DNA of 64,000 nt, taken from assembly GCA_037446725.1 (NCBI GenBank), contig JBBIIC010000004.1, positions 124,001 through 188,000 of the forward strand. Reading direction: 5' to 3'. A program made the translations under genes and the position numbers. The notes below the pieces were generated by a model, which searched no databases, was not told the DNA's origin, and saw only the letters and a list, made by a program, of their open reading frames with translations. This stretch comes from JBBIIC01 sp037446725 (GTDB lineage Bacteria; Actinomycetota; Coriobacteriia; Anaerosomatales; SLCP01). This document shows, piece after piece, positions 43,300 through 51,500 of the stretch (its first letter is position 1; every line of letters begins with the position of its first letter).

Positions 43300-44448
43300 T
43301 CACGATAGAGAGGTGCTCTTCACGAACGGTGGACGCTCGACCCGTGCCGGTGCCGTCTTGTTCCGAATCGCCACGGTCAGTTGCGTACCCGGTTCGGTGA
43401 GCGAGACGGGCAGATATGCGGTCGCGATGCCGGTGCGCAACGTGGGAGAGAACGTGCCGCTTGCCACCTTACCGACCTGCTCGCCGTCGCGCAACACGGC
43501 GCAGCCGGCCCGCGGAATGCCTCCCTCGACTCGCAGGCCGACCAGCCTGACCGCAGGCCCCGCCGTGCGGATCCCGGCGATCGCGCCGGCGCCGACGAAC
43601 TCGGCACTCTTCTGCGGCACGACCCAGCCGAGTCCCGCGGAGATGGGGTCGACACCCCGGTCCATGTCTCTGCCGTACAGGTGGTAGCCCATCTCGAGGC
43701 GCAGCGTGTCCCGGGCCCCCAATCCACACGGCGTGACCTCCGGGAAGCTGAGCAGCGCGCGCCAGATACCGGGGGCGTGCGAGGCGTGACAGACGATCTC
43801 CACACCGTCCTCCCCGGTGTAGCCGGTGCGCGCGACGAGCACGGGCGTCCCGTCGAGCCGCGCTTCGACGATATGGAATCGCTCGGGCGGCTCGAAACCG
43901 GGGCCTGCGAGCTCGCCGAGCACCGCGATCGCCTTCGGCCCTTGCAGGGCGATCAGTCCGGTACGGTCCGATTCGTCGACGAGCTCGACGATGCCGCTCT
44001 CCTCACGATGCTCGGACTCCACGCCCTCGTGCAGCGTAGCCCCTTCCGGGCAGTGAGACCGGAGCCAGTCCAGGTCGGTGGTGCGGTTGGCGGCGTTCGC
44101 GATCATGAGGTACTCGAGCTCGCCCGTGTGATAGACGATCACATCGTCGATGATACCGCCGTCCTCGTCGCACATGAGCGTGTACTGGGCGGCACCTACA
44201 CCGGCGATGCGCGCGAGGTCGTTAGTGAGGATTCCCTGCAGGAAGTCGAAGGCGCCGAATCCGAACACTCTGAACTCGGTCATGTGACAGACGTCGAAGA
44301 TGCCAGCCGACGTGCGGACCGCCTCGTGCTCGTGGGTGATGCCCGAGTACTGCAGCGGCATCTCGTATCCCGCGAAGGGCACCAACCGTGCCCCGAGGGC
44401 GAGATGCTCGTCGTACAAGGGAGTCTTCGCCAGCATGCCGCTCATCAT
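43300..44448 (-). CDS. gcvT: Aminomethyltransferase (glycine cleavage T protein)
   Basis: Transfers the methylene carbon from aminomethyl-GcvH to tetrahydrofolate. The 382 residues begin with a typical TPLYDEHLALGARLVPFAG and end in the OB-like C-terminal domain. Only 48 bases separate it from dacA upstream and I see no glycine riboswitch there, so the gcv genes are probably read from a promoter further upstream. The L-protein (lpd) is not in the window. Confidence 0.96.
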   Translation of the reverse strand: MMSGMLAKTPLYDEHLALGARLVPFAGYEMPLQYSGITHEHEAVRTSAGIFDVCHMTEFRVFGFGAFDFLQGILTNDLARIAGVGAAQYTLMCDEDGGIIDDVIVYHTGELEYLMIANAANRTTDLDWLRSHCPEGATLHEGVESEHREESGIVELVDESDRTGLIALQGPKAIAVLGELAGPGFEPPERFHIVEARLDGTPVLVARTGYTGEDGVEIVCHASHAPGIWRALLSFPEVTPCGLGARDTLRLEMGYHLYGRDMDRGVDPISAGLGWVVPQKSAEFVGAGAIAGIRTAGPAVRLVGLRVEGGIPRAGCAVLRDGEQVGKVASGTFSPTLRTGIATAYLPVSLTEPGTQLTVAIRNKTAPARVERPPFVKSTSLS

Positions 44449-44496
44449 CGGCTCCTCTCGTCCTTCCTGCCGTGTGTGATCCCGCCCTGCGGACGA

Positions 44497-45750
44497 CTAC
44501 CCCGCGGGTGTCGGCTCGGCCCGTGCGTCGCCGGCGAAGACCGACCTCCACGCCCTCACGATCGCGATCCAGACGCGCTCGGGCAGCGTCGGGCGGCGGA
44601 CGTCCTCGACGGCGATCAGAGGGACCTGCTCGATGAGGCGCCCGCCTTGCACAAGCGAGAGTGTGCCGACGCGGTCGCCGCGTGCGACCGGTGCATCGAC
44701 GCTCTCCCTGATGCTTACGGTTCGCGTGACCTCACCGGAGAGGTCGAAGACCGGGAGGCTCGCCGGGACCCCCACGACCGCGTCGATCTCCCTGTCGAGG
44801 TAGTCGGCGACCCGCACCGTACCGAGCACCTCGCCGGTCTCCGCCAGCCGCTGCTCGGTATAGTGGACGAATCCCCACTCGAGTAGGAGGCCGGCTTGCT
44901 GGAAGCGGTCCATCTCGTCTGCAGCACCCAGCACAACGGCGTAGAGTTCGATGCCGCGTCGCTCGGCAGACGCCACGAGCGAGTACCCGGCCCGGCTCGT
45001 CCAGCCGGTCTTCACTCCGGTCGCACCCTCGAGGGTCCCGATCAGCAGGTTGCCGTTCTCGAGTTCCTGGGGCCCGTCGGCGCCGTCAATCACGATCTTC
45101 TCGAGCGCAGCCATGCGCCGGAACTCATCGTTGGCCATCGCATAGCGGGCCAGCGTGGCGAGATCGGTCGCGCTCGTGTGGTGCCCATCGGCGTCGAGCC
45201 CGTGCGGGTTGGCGAACGAGGTGTGCTCGAGGCCGAGCTGCTCGGCCTTCGCGTTCATCATCCCGACGAAACCCTCGACGCTCCCTCCGACATGCTCCGC
45301 GACCGCCACAGAAGCGTCGTTGCCCGACTTGACGAGCAGCGCCTCGAGGAGGGTCCCGAGCGGGTAGGTCCCCCCGGACTTGAGCCTGGCCGCGGCCTCA
45401 CCAATCCTCGTGGCTCCCCGAGAGACCGTGACCTGCTCGTCGAGATCCGCGTTCTCGAGCGCCACGATCGCCGTCATGATCTTGGTCGTGCTCGCCATGG
45501 CGCGCTCCCGTTCGGCGTCGCGCGCCCACAAGATGCGTCCGTCCTCGGTCATGAGGACGCCAGCCGCGGCGCCAAGATCGGGAGCGAGCGCAGCTTGCTC
45601 GGCTCCCAGCTCGGAGACGGGAAGGTCCCCGACGCGGTCGTCCGGACGCACGACGGCGGCGGCGGACCCGACCGCGCCGGGAAGGAGCGCAAGCACGAGA
45701 AGTGCGCGCACCAGGCCACCCCGGGGATGCCGGGCATCCAGCCGTCTCAT
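44497..45750 (-). CDS. D-alanyl-D-alanine carboxypeptidase (PBP5/DacA type)
   Basis: Secreted class C low-mass penicillin-binding protein trimming the terminal D-Ala of peptidoglycan stems. The start at 45750 gives 417 residues with a signal peptide (about 1-32), catalytic S87-x-x-K90 (ASTTKIM), S142GN (KSGNDAS) and K247TG (GVKTGWT), then a PBP5 C-terminal beta domain. The end lacks an obvious amphipathic membrane anchor. Confidence 0.93.
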   Translation of the reverse strand: MRRLDARHPRGGLVRALLVLALLPGAVGSAAAVVRPDDRVGDLPVSELGAEQAALAPDLGAAAGVLMTEDGRILWARDAERERAMASTTKIMTAIVALENADLDEQVTVSRGATRIGEAAARLKSGGTYPLGTLLEALLVKSGNDASVAVAEHVGGSVEGFVGMMNAKAEQLGLEHTSFANPHGLDADGHHTSATDLATLARYAMANDEFRRMAALEKIVIDGADGPQELENGNLLIGTLEGATGVKTGWTSRAGYSLVASAERRGIELYAVVLGAADEMDRFQQAGLLLEWGFVHYTEQRLAETGEVLGTVRVADYLDREIDAVVGVPASLPVFDLSGEVTRTVSIRESVDAPVARGDRVGTLSLVQGGRLIEQVPLIAVEDVRRPTLPERVWIAIVRAWRSVFAGDARAEPTPAG

Positions 45751-45775
45751 GATCGTGAGGCGCTTCAGCTCGACG

Positions 45776-46213
45776 TCACGCCCCGTCTGGTTCGTAGAGG
45801 TCGGTGGCGCGCAGCACGCGGTACCCGGCGGCCTCCAGGACGTCGAGCCCGCGCTCGCCGTCGACCTTGAGCACATCGACGGCTGCGCCGCCCACGCCTG
45901 GCTCGACGAAGCAATACGCGTACTCGACGTTGATGCCCTCGCTCCCGAGCGTCTCGAGCACGTCAGCCAGGCCGCCAGGCCTGTCGGGCACCTCGACCGC
46001 GATCACCCCGGTCACCGAGACGCCGAACCCCGCGCTCTCCAGAGTGCCCTTGGCCGTCCGAGGACGGTCGCAGATGATGCGCACTACCCCGAACTCCTGA
46101 GTGTCCGCCACCATTAGGGCCCTCATATTCACTCCCGTATCGCCCAGCACCCGGCACACATCGGCGAGCCTGCCCGGCTGGTTCTCGAGAAAGACCGAAA
46201 GCTGCTCGATCAC
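45776..46213 (-). CDS. Tandem ACT-domain protein
   Basis: A 145-residue protein made of two ACT domains (about 1-70 and 71-140; LSVFLENQPGRLADV and IAVEVPDRPGGLADVL). Such proteins often accompany paaK in anaerobes and may sense an aromatic amino acid or its keto acid. It begins 4 bases after paaK. Function inferred from the pairing only. Confidence 0.88.
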   Translation of the reverse strand: MIEQLSVFLENQPGRLADVCRVLGDTGVNMRALMVADTQEFGVVRIICDRPRTAKGTLESAGFGVSVTGVIAVEVPDRPGGLADVLETLGSEGINVEYAYCFVEPGVGGAAVDVLKVDGERGLDVLEAAGYRVLRATDLYEPDGA

Positions 46214-46217
46214 GCGC

Positions 46218-47522
46218 TCACGCTCCTTCCAGTTCGCCGCGCAGGTCGACCACGCGACGGGCCTTGCCTTCGCTGCGCTCGATGGAGCGCGGCTCGACGA
46301 GCCTGACGTCGATCGAGACCGCGAGCGCCGAGGCTATCTCCGAGCGAACCGTACGCTGCAATTCCTCGAGCTCGCGCACCTCGTCGAAGGCCAGGTCGGG
46401 CGCGACCTCGACGTGTACCTCGACCGTGTCCATCGAGCCGCGCTTACCGAGCACTACCTGGTAGTGCGGCGCGACGCCGGGGATGCCGGCGAGCACCTGC
46501 TCGATCTGACTCGGGAAGACGTTCACGCCGCGCACGATGATCATGTCGTCCGTGCGCCCGGTGATACGCTCCATGCGGCGGAACGTGCGCCCGCACGCAC
46601 ACTCACCCGGGATGATCCGGGAGATGTCGCGGGTGCGGTAGCGGATGACCGGTATTCCCTCCTTGGTGAGCGTCGTGAAGACGACCTCTCCGCGCTCCCC
46701 GTCCGGCACCGGTCGCAGCGTCTCGGAATCGACGATCTCGACGAAGAAGTGGTCCTCGTTCACGTGCAGGCCGTGCTGCTCGGTGCACTCACTCGCGACA
46801 CCGGGACCGAGCACCTCGGAGAGCCCGTAGATGTCGATCGCCCGGATGCCGAGTCGCTCCTCGATCTGCACGCGCATGTTCTCGCTCCACGGCTCGGCGC
46901 CGAACACACCGACGCGCAGCGGGAGGGAGCGCGGGTCGATGCCCATCTCCTCAGCGGTCTCGGCCACGAGCAGCGAGTAGGACGGCGTGCACGCCAGCAC
47001 CGTCACTTCGAAGTCACCGAGCACCTGCACCTGGCGTCGGGTGTTGCCACCCGATATCGGGATGGTGAGGCAGCCGAGGCGCTCGGAGCCGTAGTGCACG
47101 CCGAGCCCTCCGGTGAACAGGCCGTAGCCGTAGGCTACCTGGACGACGTCGTCGGCGGTCGCGCCGGCGCACGCGAGCGTGCGCGCCATCATGTCGGCCC
47201 AGTTCGAGATGTCCTGCTGCGTGTAGCCCACGACGGTGATCTGCCCGGTGGTGCCGGAAGAGGCGTGGACGCGCACGATGTCGCGGCGATCGGCCGCAAA
47301 CATCCCGTAGGGGTAGTTCGCGCGCATGTCATCTTTGACCGTGAACGGCACGCTCGCGAAGTCGGCCAAAGAGTCGACACGCGGCCTCACCCCGGCATCG
47401 TCGAACTTCGTGCGATAGAGCGAGACTCTGTCGTAGACGCGAGGGAGCAGCGCATTGAGGCGCTCGATCTGGAGATTCTCGAGACGCTCCCGAGACATCG
47501 CCTCAAACTCGGGCTGGAACAT
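46218..47522 (-). CDS. paaK: Phenylacetate-CoA ligase
   Basis: Adenylate-forming enzyme of 434 residues, full length for the family. Shows the P-loop-like ASSGTTGQIT, YGLSE, and C-terminal RTDDMIIVRGVNVFPSQ. Activates phenylacetate-type aryl acids to CoA esters; in anaerobes it usually handles products of aromatic amino-acid fermentation via indolepyruvate oxidoreductase. A paralogous 3' fragment at 31552 shows a second copy was lost. Confidence 0.93.
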   Translation of the reverse strand: MFQPEFEAMSRERLENLQIERLNALLPRVYDRVSLYRTKFDDAGVRPRVDSLADFASVPFTVKDDMRANYPYGMFAADRRDIVRVHASSGTTGQITVVGYTQQDISNWADMMARTLACAGATADDVVQVAYGYGLFTGGLGVHYGSERLGCLTIPISGGNTRRQVQVLGDFEVTVLACTPSYSLLVAETAEEMGIDPRSLPLRVGVFGAEPWSENMRVQIEERLGIRAIDIYGLSEVLGPGVASECTEQHGLHVNEDHFFVEIVDSETLRPVPDGERGEVVFTTLTKEGIPVIRYRTRDISRIIPGECACGRTFRRMERITGRTDDMIIVRGVNVFPSQIEQVLAGIPGVAPHYQVVLGKRGSMDTVEVHVEVAPDLAFDEVRELEELQRTVRSEIASALAVSIDVRLVEPRSIERSEGKARRVVDLRGELEGA

Positions 47523-47570
47523 CCCCTCACCCCCGTCTGGGTCGCGGTGCGCGTGCGATGGTCTGCCGAC

Positions 47571-49550
47571 TCAGCGAGCGGGAGCGGTCGCGGTCGGTTC
47601 GGTCGAGCCCACTGGTTTCGTGCCGACCCGCACGATCTGCTGCTTCGGGGAGTACGTTGACGTGAACGTGTCCTCGCGGACCACGGTACCACCCTTGAGC
47701 ACGGTTCGCTTCACGACGACCTTGCGGCCGTCGACGCCTGAGTCCTCGACGACTCGTGTTCCTGCCGCGAGCGTGTCGTCGGGCTCCTCCTTGACTGAGA
47801 ACGGCCTGATGTCGGTGAAATCGCCGGTCATGGAGGTCACGCTGTAGCCCGGGTCGGTGCCGTACAGGCTGATCGTCACCGAGCTGTTCGAGAACGCCGT
47901 CGCGATGTAGATCCAATGCTCCGTGTCATTCTTGAACTTGAAGTCCACGCCGCCCCACGCGACCGTTGCGTCACGTCCCTTTGGGTAGCTTGAGATGTAG
48001 AAGGAGTGGTTGCGGCGCTCGACGACGGGAAGACCCGACTCGAACACCGTATTGAACAGCGTTGTCGCCACCTGGCAGATACCGCCACCCAGCGAGGGAA
48101 CGAGACGGCCTCCGACGATGGCGGGCGCCTCCTGGTAGCCCTTCGCCGCGGTCCGCGGGCCGATCGTGCCGTTGAACGAGAAGGTCTCGCCCGGACCCAC
48201 GAGTGTGCCGTCGAGCGCCTTGGCGAGCGTGTGGATGTTGGAGACCCTCGGCTTGTTGGTGGACAGGAACGTCGTCGTGTACGTGGCGATACGCTCCTCG
48301 ATGCCCATCTGCTCGGCGCGTTCGGTCGTGAGTTCGGGCTCCAGGCGTTGCGTCCTCAGCTGCACCGTGCGGCTTTCCTCGGTGGTGAGGACCCGCGTCA
48401 TCTCGGTCGCGAGCGATTCCACATCGATGCCGACGCCATCACGCGAGGGGATGATGGTCACCGTGCCGCCGCCGACCTTGAACTGAGCGTCGACCGGGGG
48501 CGTTCCGGCCTCGCCGACGCGTGCGCGCACCGTGGCCGAGGCCTCGTCAGACGAGATATAGGCCTCGAGCACCCATCTGTCGGGCGTCGCGCTGGACGAA
48601 GCATGGGACGCTCCAGCGCTTCCGGACTCCTCGGCCGCAGGCGCCGCGGCTCCGGCGGGAGGCACCGGCTTGGTGCGGAAGGCGATCCACGGTGCGATCT
48701 CGCGGGCGGAGAACTCCCACGACCGCGTGTCGTCGGCAACGGTCACTGGTCCCGCGAGCATCGCGCGCGTGTCTGAGAGCGCTGGTTCGGCATCTGCATC
48801 GGTGATCTTGACCGGGGTGAAGTCGACGGCGACCTCGACCTCACGATCGGCGGACACGAATGCTCCGAGGACCTCGGCGCGCACTTCGGCCTCGCGCACG
48901 GCGATGCCGAGCACGGCGGACTCGAGAGAGACCTCGGTACCGTCGATGACGACCCGGGCGTCGCGCGGTTCGCGCTCGACCGCAGCGGCGATCTCGGCAA
49001 GGAAGCCATCGACCGCCGCCGGGTCCGCGTCGACCGTCACCGGCACGGTCACCGGCTCCAGCCAGAGGCGGAGACGCTCCGACACACGATCGCCGAGCGA
49101 CCCGGTTCGCCCGTACTCCATCGCCTGGCCGACGAGTTCCTCGCTCTCGAGGGTGGCCGAAAGGTTCGCCGCATTCATCGGCCACGACTGGTCCTCGAAG
49201 GTCACCGTGATCGGATCGGCGAGCCGCGGACCGAACGTCTCGTCGAGGGCTGCCACCGCTCTCTCGCGGGTCATGGCGCCCACGCTGACCTCGCCGACGC
49301 GGACACCGGGGTGCACGCGGCCGAAGGAGACGGCGACGTCGATCGCGACCAACAGGACGAGCAGCGATAGCGTGACAGCGGTGCCGAGCGCGACGCCCTT
49401 GAGCCAGGCGGGGCGATCGGCGAACAGCCGCTCGACGCGTCCGCGCAGCGTGCGCTCGCGAGCACGGCGCTCCCGGGCACGGCGCCCTTCTTCAAGGAGC
49501 GTCTGGCCGTCCATGGCCAGCGTCCCTTCGTTGTCGACGTTCTCGGTCAC
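47571..49550 (-). CDS. VanW-family envelope protein
   Basis: A 659-residue protein: short basic cytoplasmic tail, one membrane helix (about 52-75), two PF12229-type putative peptidoglycan-binding repeats (about 80-390), a VanW domain (about 440-570, with PAIVGGRLVPSLGGGICQVATT split around the GGG) and a C-terminal G5-like domain. VanW function is unknown; association with vancomycin clusters elsewhere does not imply resistance. GTG start overlaps the DUF881 stop. Confidence 0.9.
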   Translation of the reverse strand: MTENVDNEGTLAMDGQTLLEEGRRARERRARERTLRGRVERLFADRPAWLKGVALGTAVTLSLLVLLVAIDVAVSFGRVHPGVRVGEVSVGAMTRERAVAALDETFGPRLADPITVTFEDQSWPMNAANLSATLESEELVGQAMEYGRTGSLGDRVSERLRLWLEPVTVPVTVDADPAAVDGFLAEIAAAVEREPRDARVVIDGTEVSLESAVLGIAVREAEVRAEVLGAFVSADREVEVAVDFTPVKITDADAEPALSDTRAMLAGPVTVADDTRSWEFSAREIAPWIAFRTKPVPPAGAAAPAAEESGSAGASHASSSATPDRWVLEAYISSDEASATVRARVGEAGTPPVDAQFKVGGGTVTIIPSRDGVGIDVESLATEMTRVLTTEESRTVQLRTQRLEPELTTERAEQMGIEERIATYTTTFLSTNKPRVSNIHTLAKALDGTLVGPGETFSFNGTIGPRTAAKGYQEAPAIVGGRLVPSLGGGICQVATTLFNTVFESGLPVVERRNHSFYISSYPKGRDATVAWGGVDFKFKNDTEHWIYIATAFSNSSVTISLYGTDPGYSVTSMTGDFTDIRPFSVKEEPDDTLAAGTRVVEDSGVDGRKVVVKRTVLKGGTVVREDTFTSTYSPKQQIVRVGTKPVGSTEPTATAPAR

Positions 49551-50338
49551 TGTGTGTCCTCAGCAGGCGTGCCCACCACGAACTCCCGTGTCGTCGCGGC
49601 AGGCACGCTCAGCCCTTCCGATCTCGCCAGCGTGACGACCACACCGGGAAACGTCACGAGCGTCGACTTCAGTCCGCCGGGCAGTTCGAGCGATTGCGCA
49701 AGGCTCCCTGGCTCCCCGAGCGCGATCACTTCGTATCCGCGGGCAAGCGCCATGCCATCGAGTTCGATCTGGCCCCCCTGGCCGGAGAAGCCGCTCGTGG
49801 CACTCACCCGCACCCCGTTGATCGCGATCGCTTCCGCGCCACCCGCACGCAGCTCATGGATCATCCTCACGAAGTCCTGCGGCAGGAGCACCCGTTCCGG
49901 GTCGTCGATGGTGATCGTGATGCCGGGGCCGCTTGCCCCGGCGAGCCCGGCAACGACCCTCACGGCGTTCAGTTCCTTGGTCGCTTCGTTGAGGACGCGG
50001 GCGCGGTCCTCGGTCGCCTGACCCGCCTCGAGCAGACGCATCTGCACTCGCGCAACCTCGGTCCGCAGCACGGTGTTCTCCGCAGTGAGCTGCTCGATGA
50101 TGATCGCGAGGTTCTGGTCTGACTGACGTTCGAGCGAGCCGGAGTAAGACGCCTGCCCGCGCATCTGGGCGACGAGCAGGAAACCGACCAGCATCAGACC
50201 CGCGGCCAGCGTCGCCACGAGCCGCGCCTGGTTGAACGAGCGCTCGACGAGCTTCTCCGAGGCCTGCAGCGCCTTGACCGACTCGTCACGCAGATAGACG
50301 AGCTTCTCGCGGGAGGGTACGCGGGCGTTCATGCCCAT
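49547..50338 (-). CDS. DUF881-family membrane protein (copy 2)
   Basis: A 263-residue protein with one membrane helix (about 40-58), a coiled coil and a DUF881 domain. The ATG at 50338 overlaps the stop of the DUF1290 gene. Pairs with the other DUF881 copy across the DUF1290 gene, an actinobacterial arrangement near division/envelope genes. The function is unknown. Confidence 0.87.
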   Translation of the reverse strand: MGMNARVPSREKLVYLRDESVKALQASEKLVERSFNQARLVATLAAGLMLVGFLLVAQMRGQASYSGSLERQSDQNLAIIIEQLTAENTVLRTEVARVQMRLLEAGQATEDRARVLNEATKELNAVRVVAGLAGASGPGITITIDDPERVLLPQDFVRMIHELRAGGAEAIAINGVRVSATSGFSGQGGQIELDGMALARGYEVIALGEPGSLAQSLELPGGLKSTLVTFPGVVVTLARSEGLSVPAATTREFVVGTPAEDTQ

Positions 50339-50685
50339 CACTCCCACCCCCATCGGCTGAACAGCAGCCGCCGGACCGTACCGAGGTTCTCGAAGACCCG
50401 CATGCCGAATGCGACCACCGCGGCGAGGTAAAGCTCGCGAACGCCGATCCGGTCACCGACGAAGACGATGAACGCCGCCATCAAGGTGTTCGTCAGAAAG
50501 CCCGACACGAACACTTTGTCGTCGAAGGTGCCCTCGAGGCTCGCCTTGACTCCGCCAAGGCACGCGTCGATCGCGGCGAGCACCGCAACGCCAAGATACG
50601 TGAGCCACGAAACCGGCACGCTCACATTCGTCAGCAGTCCGAGTGTCACGCCGAGGGCAAGTGCGAGAGCGAGCGCGAGCATCAC
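50338..50685 (-). CDS. Small basic membrane protein, DUF1290 (Sbp)
   Basis: A 115-residue, three-helix membrane protein of the DUF1290 family (YLGVAVLAAIDACLGGVKAS, FVSGFLTNTLMAAF). In other actinobacteria and firmicutes it is encoded between DUF881 genes. GTG start overlaps the upstream DUF881 stop. No biochemical function is established. Confidence 0.9.
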   Translation of the reverse strand: MMLALALALALGVTLGLLTNVSVPVSWLTYLGVAVLAAIDACLGGVKASLEGTFDDKVFVSGFLTNTLMAAFIVFVGDRIGVRELYLAAVVAFGMRVFENLGTVRRLLFSRWGWE

Positions 50686-51410
50686 GCACCCCCGTCCGGG
50701 GGCCCTACGTACTGCGGTCGCATCGAACCGCGGTAGGCGACAACGGTGAGTTCGGGCGAACGGGTCAGAGTGACCTGCAGGCCGTACTGGTTCTTGTAGG
50801 CGCCGAAGAGCAGGGCCGCCGACTCGTCGGCGAGCACGGATTCCTCGAGCGCGGCAGGATCGCCGACGGCCCGGATCACGTACGGGCTGCCGAGTCGCGC
50901 GGAGTTAACGAGCACGGTCGTGCCGGCGCAGCGGATAGGGGTGGTCGCCACCACGCGCTCCCCGTTCACTTCGACCGCCTCGGCGCCGCCCACGAAGAGC
51001 GCGTTGACCACCGCGGCGATGTCGGTGTCGTGGATGAGGTAGTCGTTCGGGTCCGCGCCCTGCGCAACCTCGCCACCGTCACCCAGGACGACCTCCACGC
51101 CCGGGCCCGAGACAGCCGAGAGTCCTGCGGCCTGGCGGACGCGGTCGAGCTCGTGAGAGAACGAGGCACTCAAACCCGAGTCCTCGGCGGCCTGCTTCTC
51201 GAGCTTGGCGAGATCGGCTCGCAACTCGGCCAGGCGGTCCTGGAGCTCGGTGCGTTGGGCTTCCATGGACTGGACGACATCGACGAGCTCACTCGACCTC
51301 CCGGGACGCGCGTCGGCGAGGCGGGTGGTCGTGTTGAAGGCGACCGCTATGAGCACCCCGAGCACCCCGAATACGAGGACGAGGGCAGGGCGATACGGAT
51401 TCCGGTGCAT
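50682..51410 (-). CDS. DUF881-family membrane protein (copy 1)
   Basis: A 242-residue protein with an N-terminal membrane helix (about 8-26), a coiled coil (about 40-75) and a DUF881 domain with the AVSGPGVEVVLGD and GAEAVEVNGERV motifs. First gene of the DUF881-DUF1290-DUF881-VanW group, preceded by a -10 element at 51456. Confidence 0.87.
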   Translation of the reverse strand: MHRNPYRPALVLVFGVLGVLIAVAFNTTTRLADARPGRSSELVDVVQSMEAQRTELQDRLAELRADLAKLEKQAAEDSGLSASFSHELDRVRQAAGLSAVSGPGVEVVLGDGGEVAQGADPNDYLIHDTDIAAVVNALFVGGAEAVEVNGERVVATTPIRCAGTTVLVNSARLGSPYVIRAVGDPAALEESVLADESAALLFGAYKNQYGLQVTLTRSPELTVVAYRGSMRPQYVGPPDGGA

Positions 51411-51455
51411 ACGGAAGCAAACACCACACGTAGGTCGGGGGCCGTCGAAGGCCGC

Positions 51456-51461
51456 ATTATA
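51456..51461 (-). promoter_or_regulatory. -10 element for the DUF881/VanW operon
   Basis: Perfect TATAAT on the minus strand, with a partial -35 (TTCCGA at 51479-51484, 17-base spacing). Transcription would start near 51449, about 39 bases before the DUF881 start. Confidence 0.6.
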
Positions 51462-51500
51462 GCAGGTAATCCACCAATTCGGAAGCCCTCTGGACGATGG

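Noticed and set aside
44449..44496. Glycine riboswitch before gcvT
   Set aside because: Only 48 bases separate dacA and gcvT and no aptamer-like structure fits.
47571..49550. VanW protein as evidence for vancomycin resistance
   Set aside because: No vanHAX-type ligase or vanRS genes are nearby; VanW domains are widespread in envelope proteins of non-resistant bacteria.
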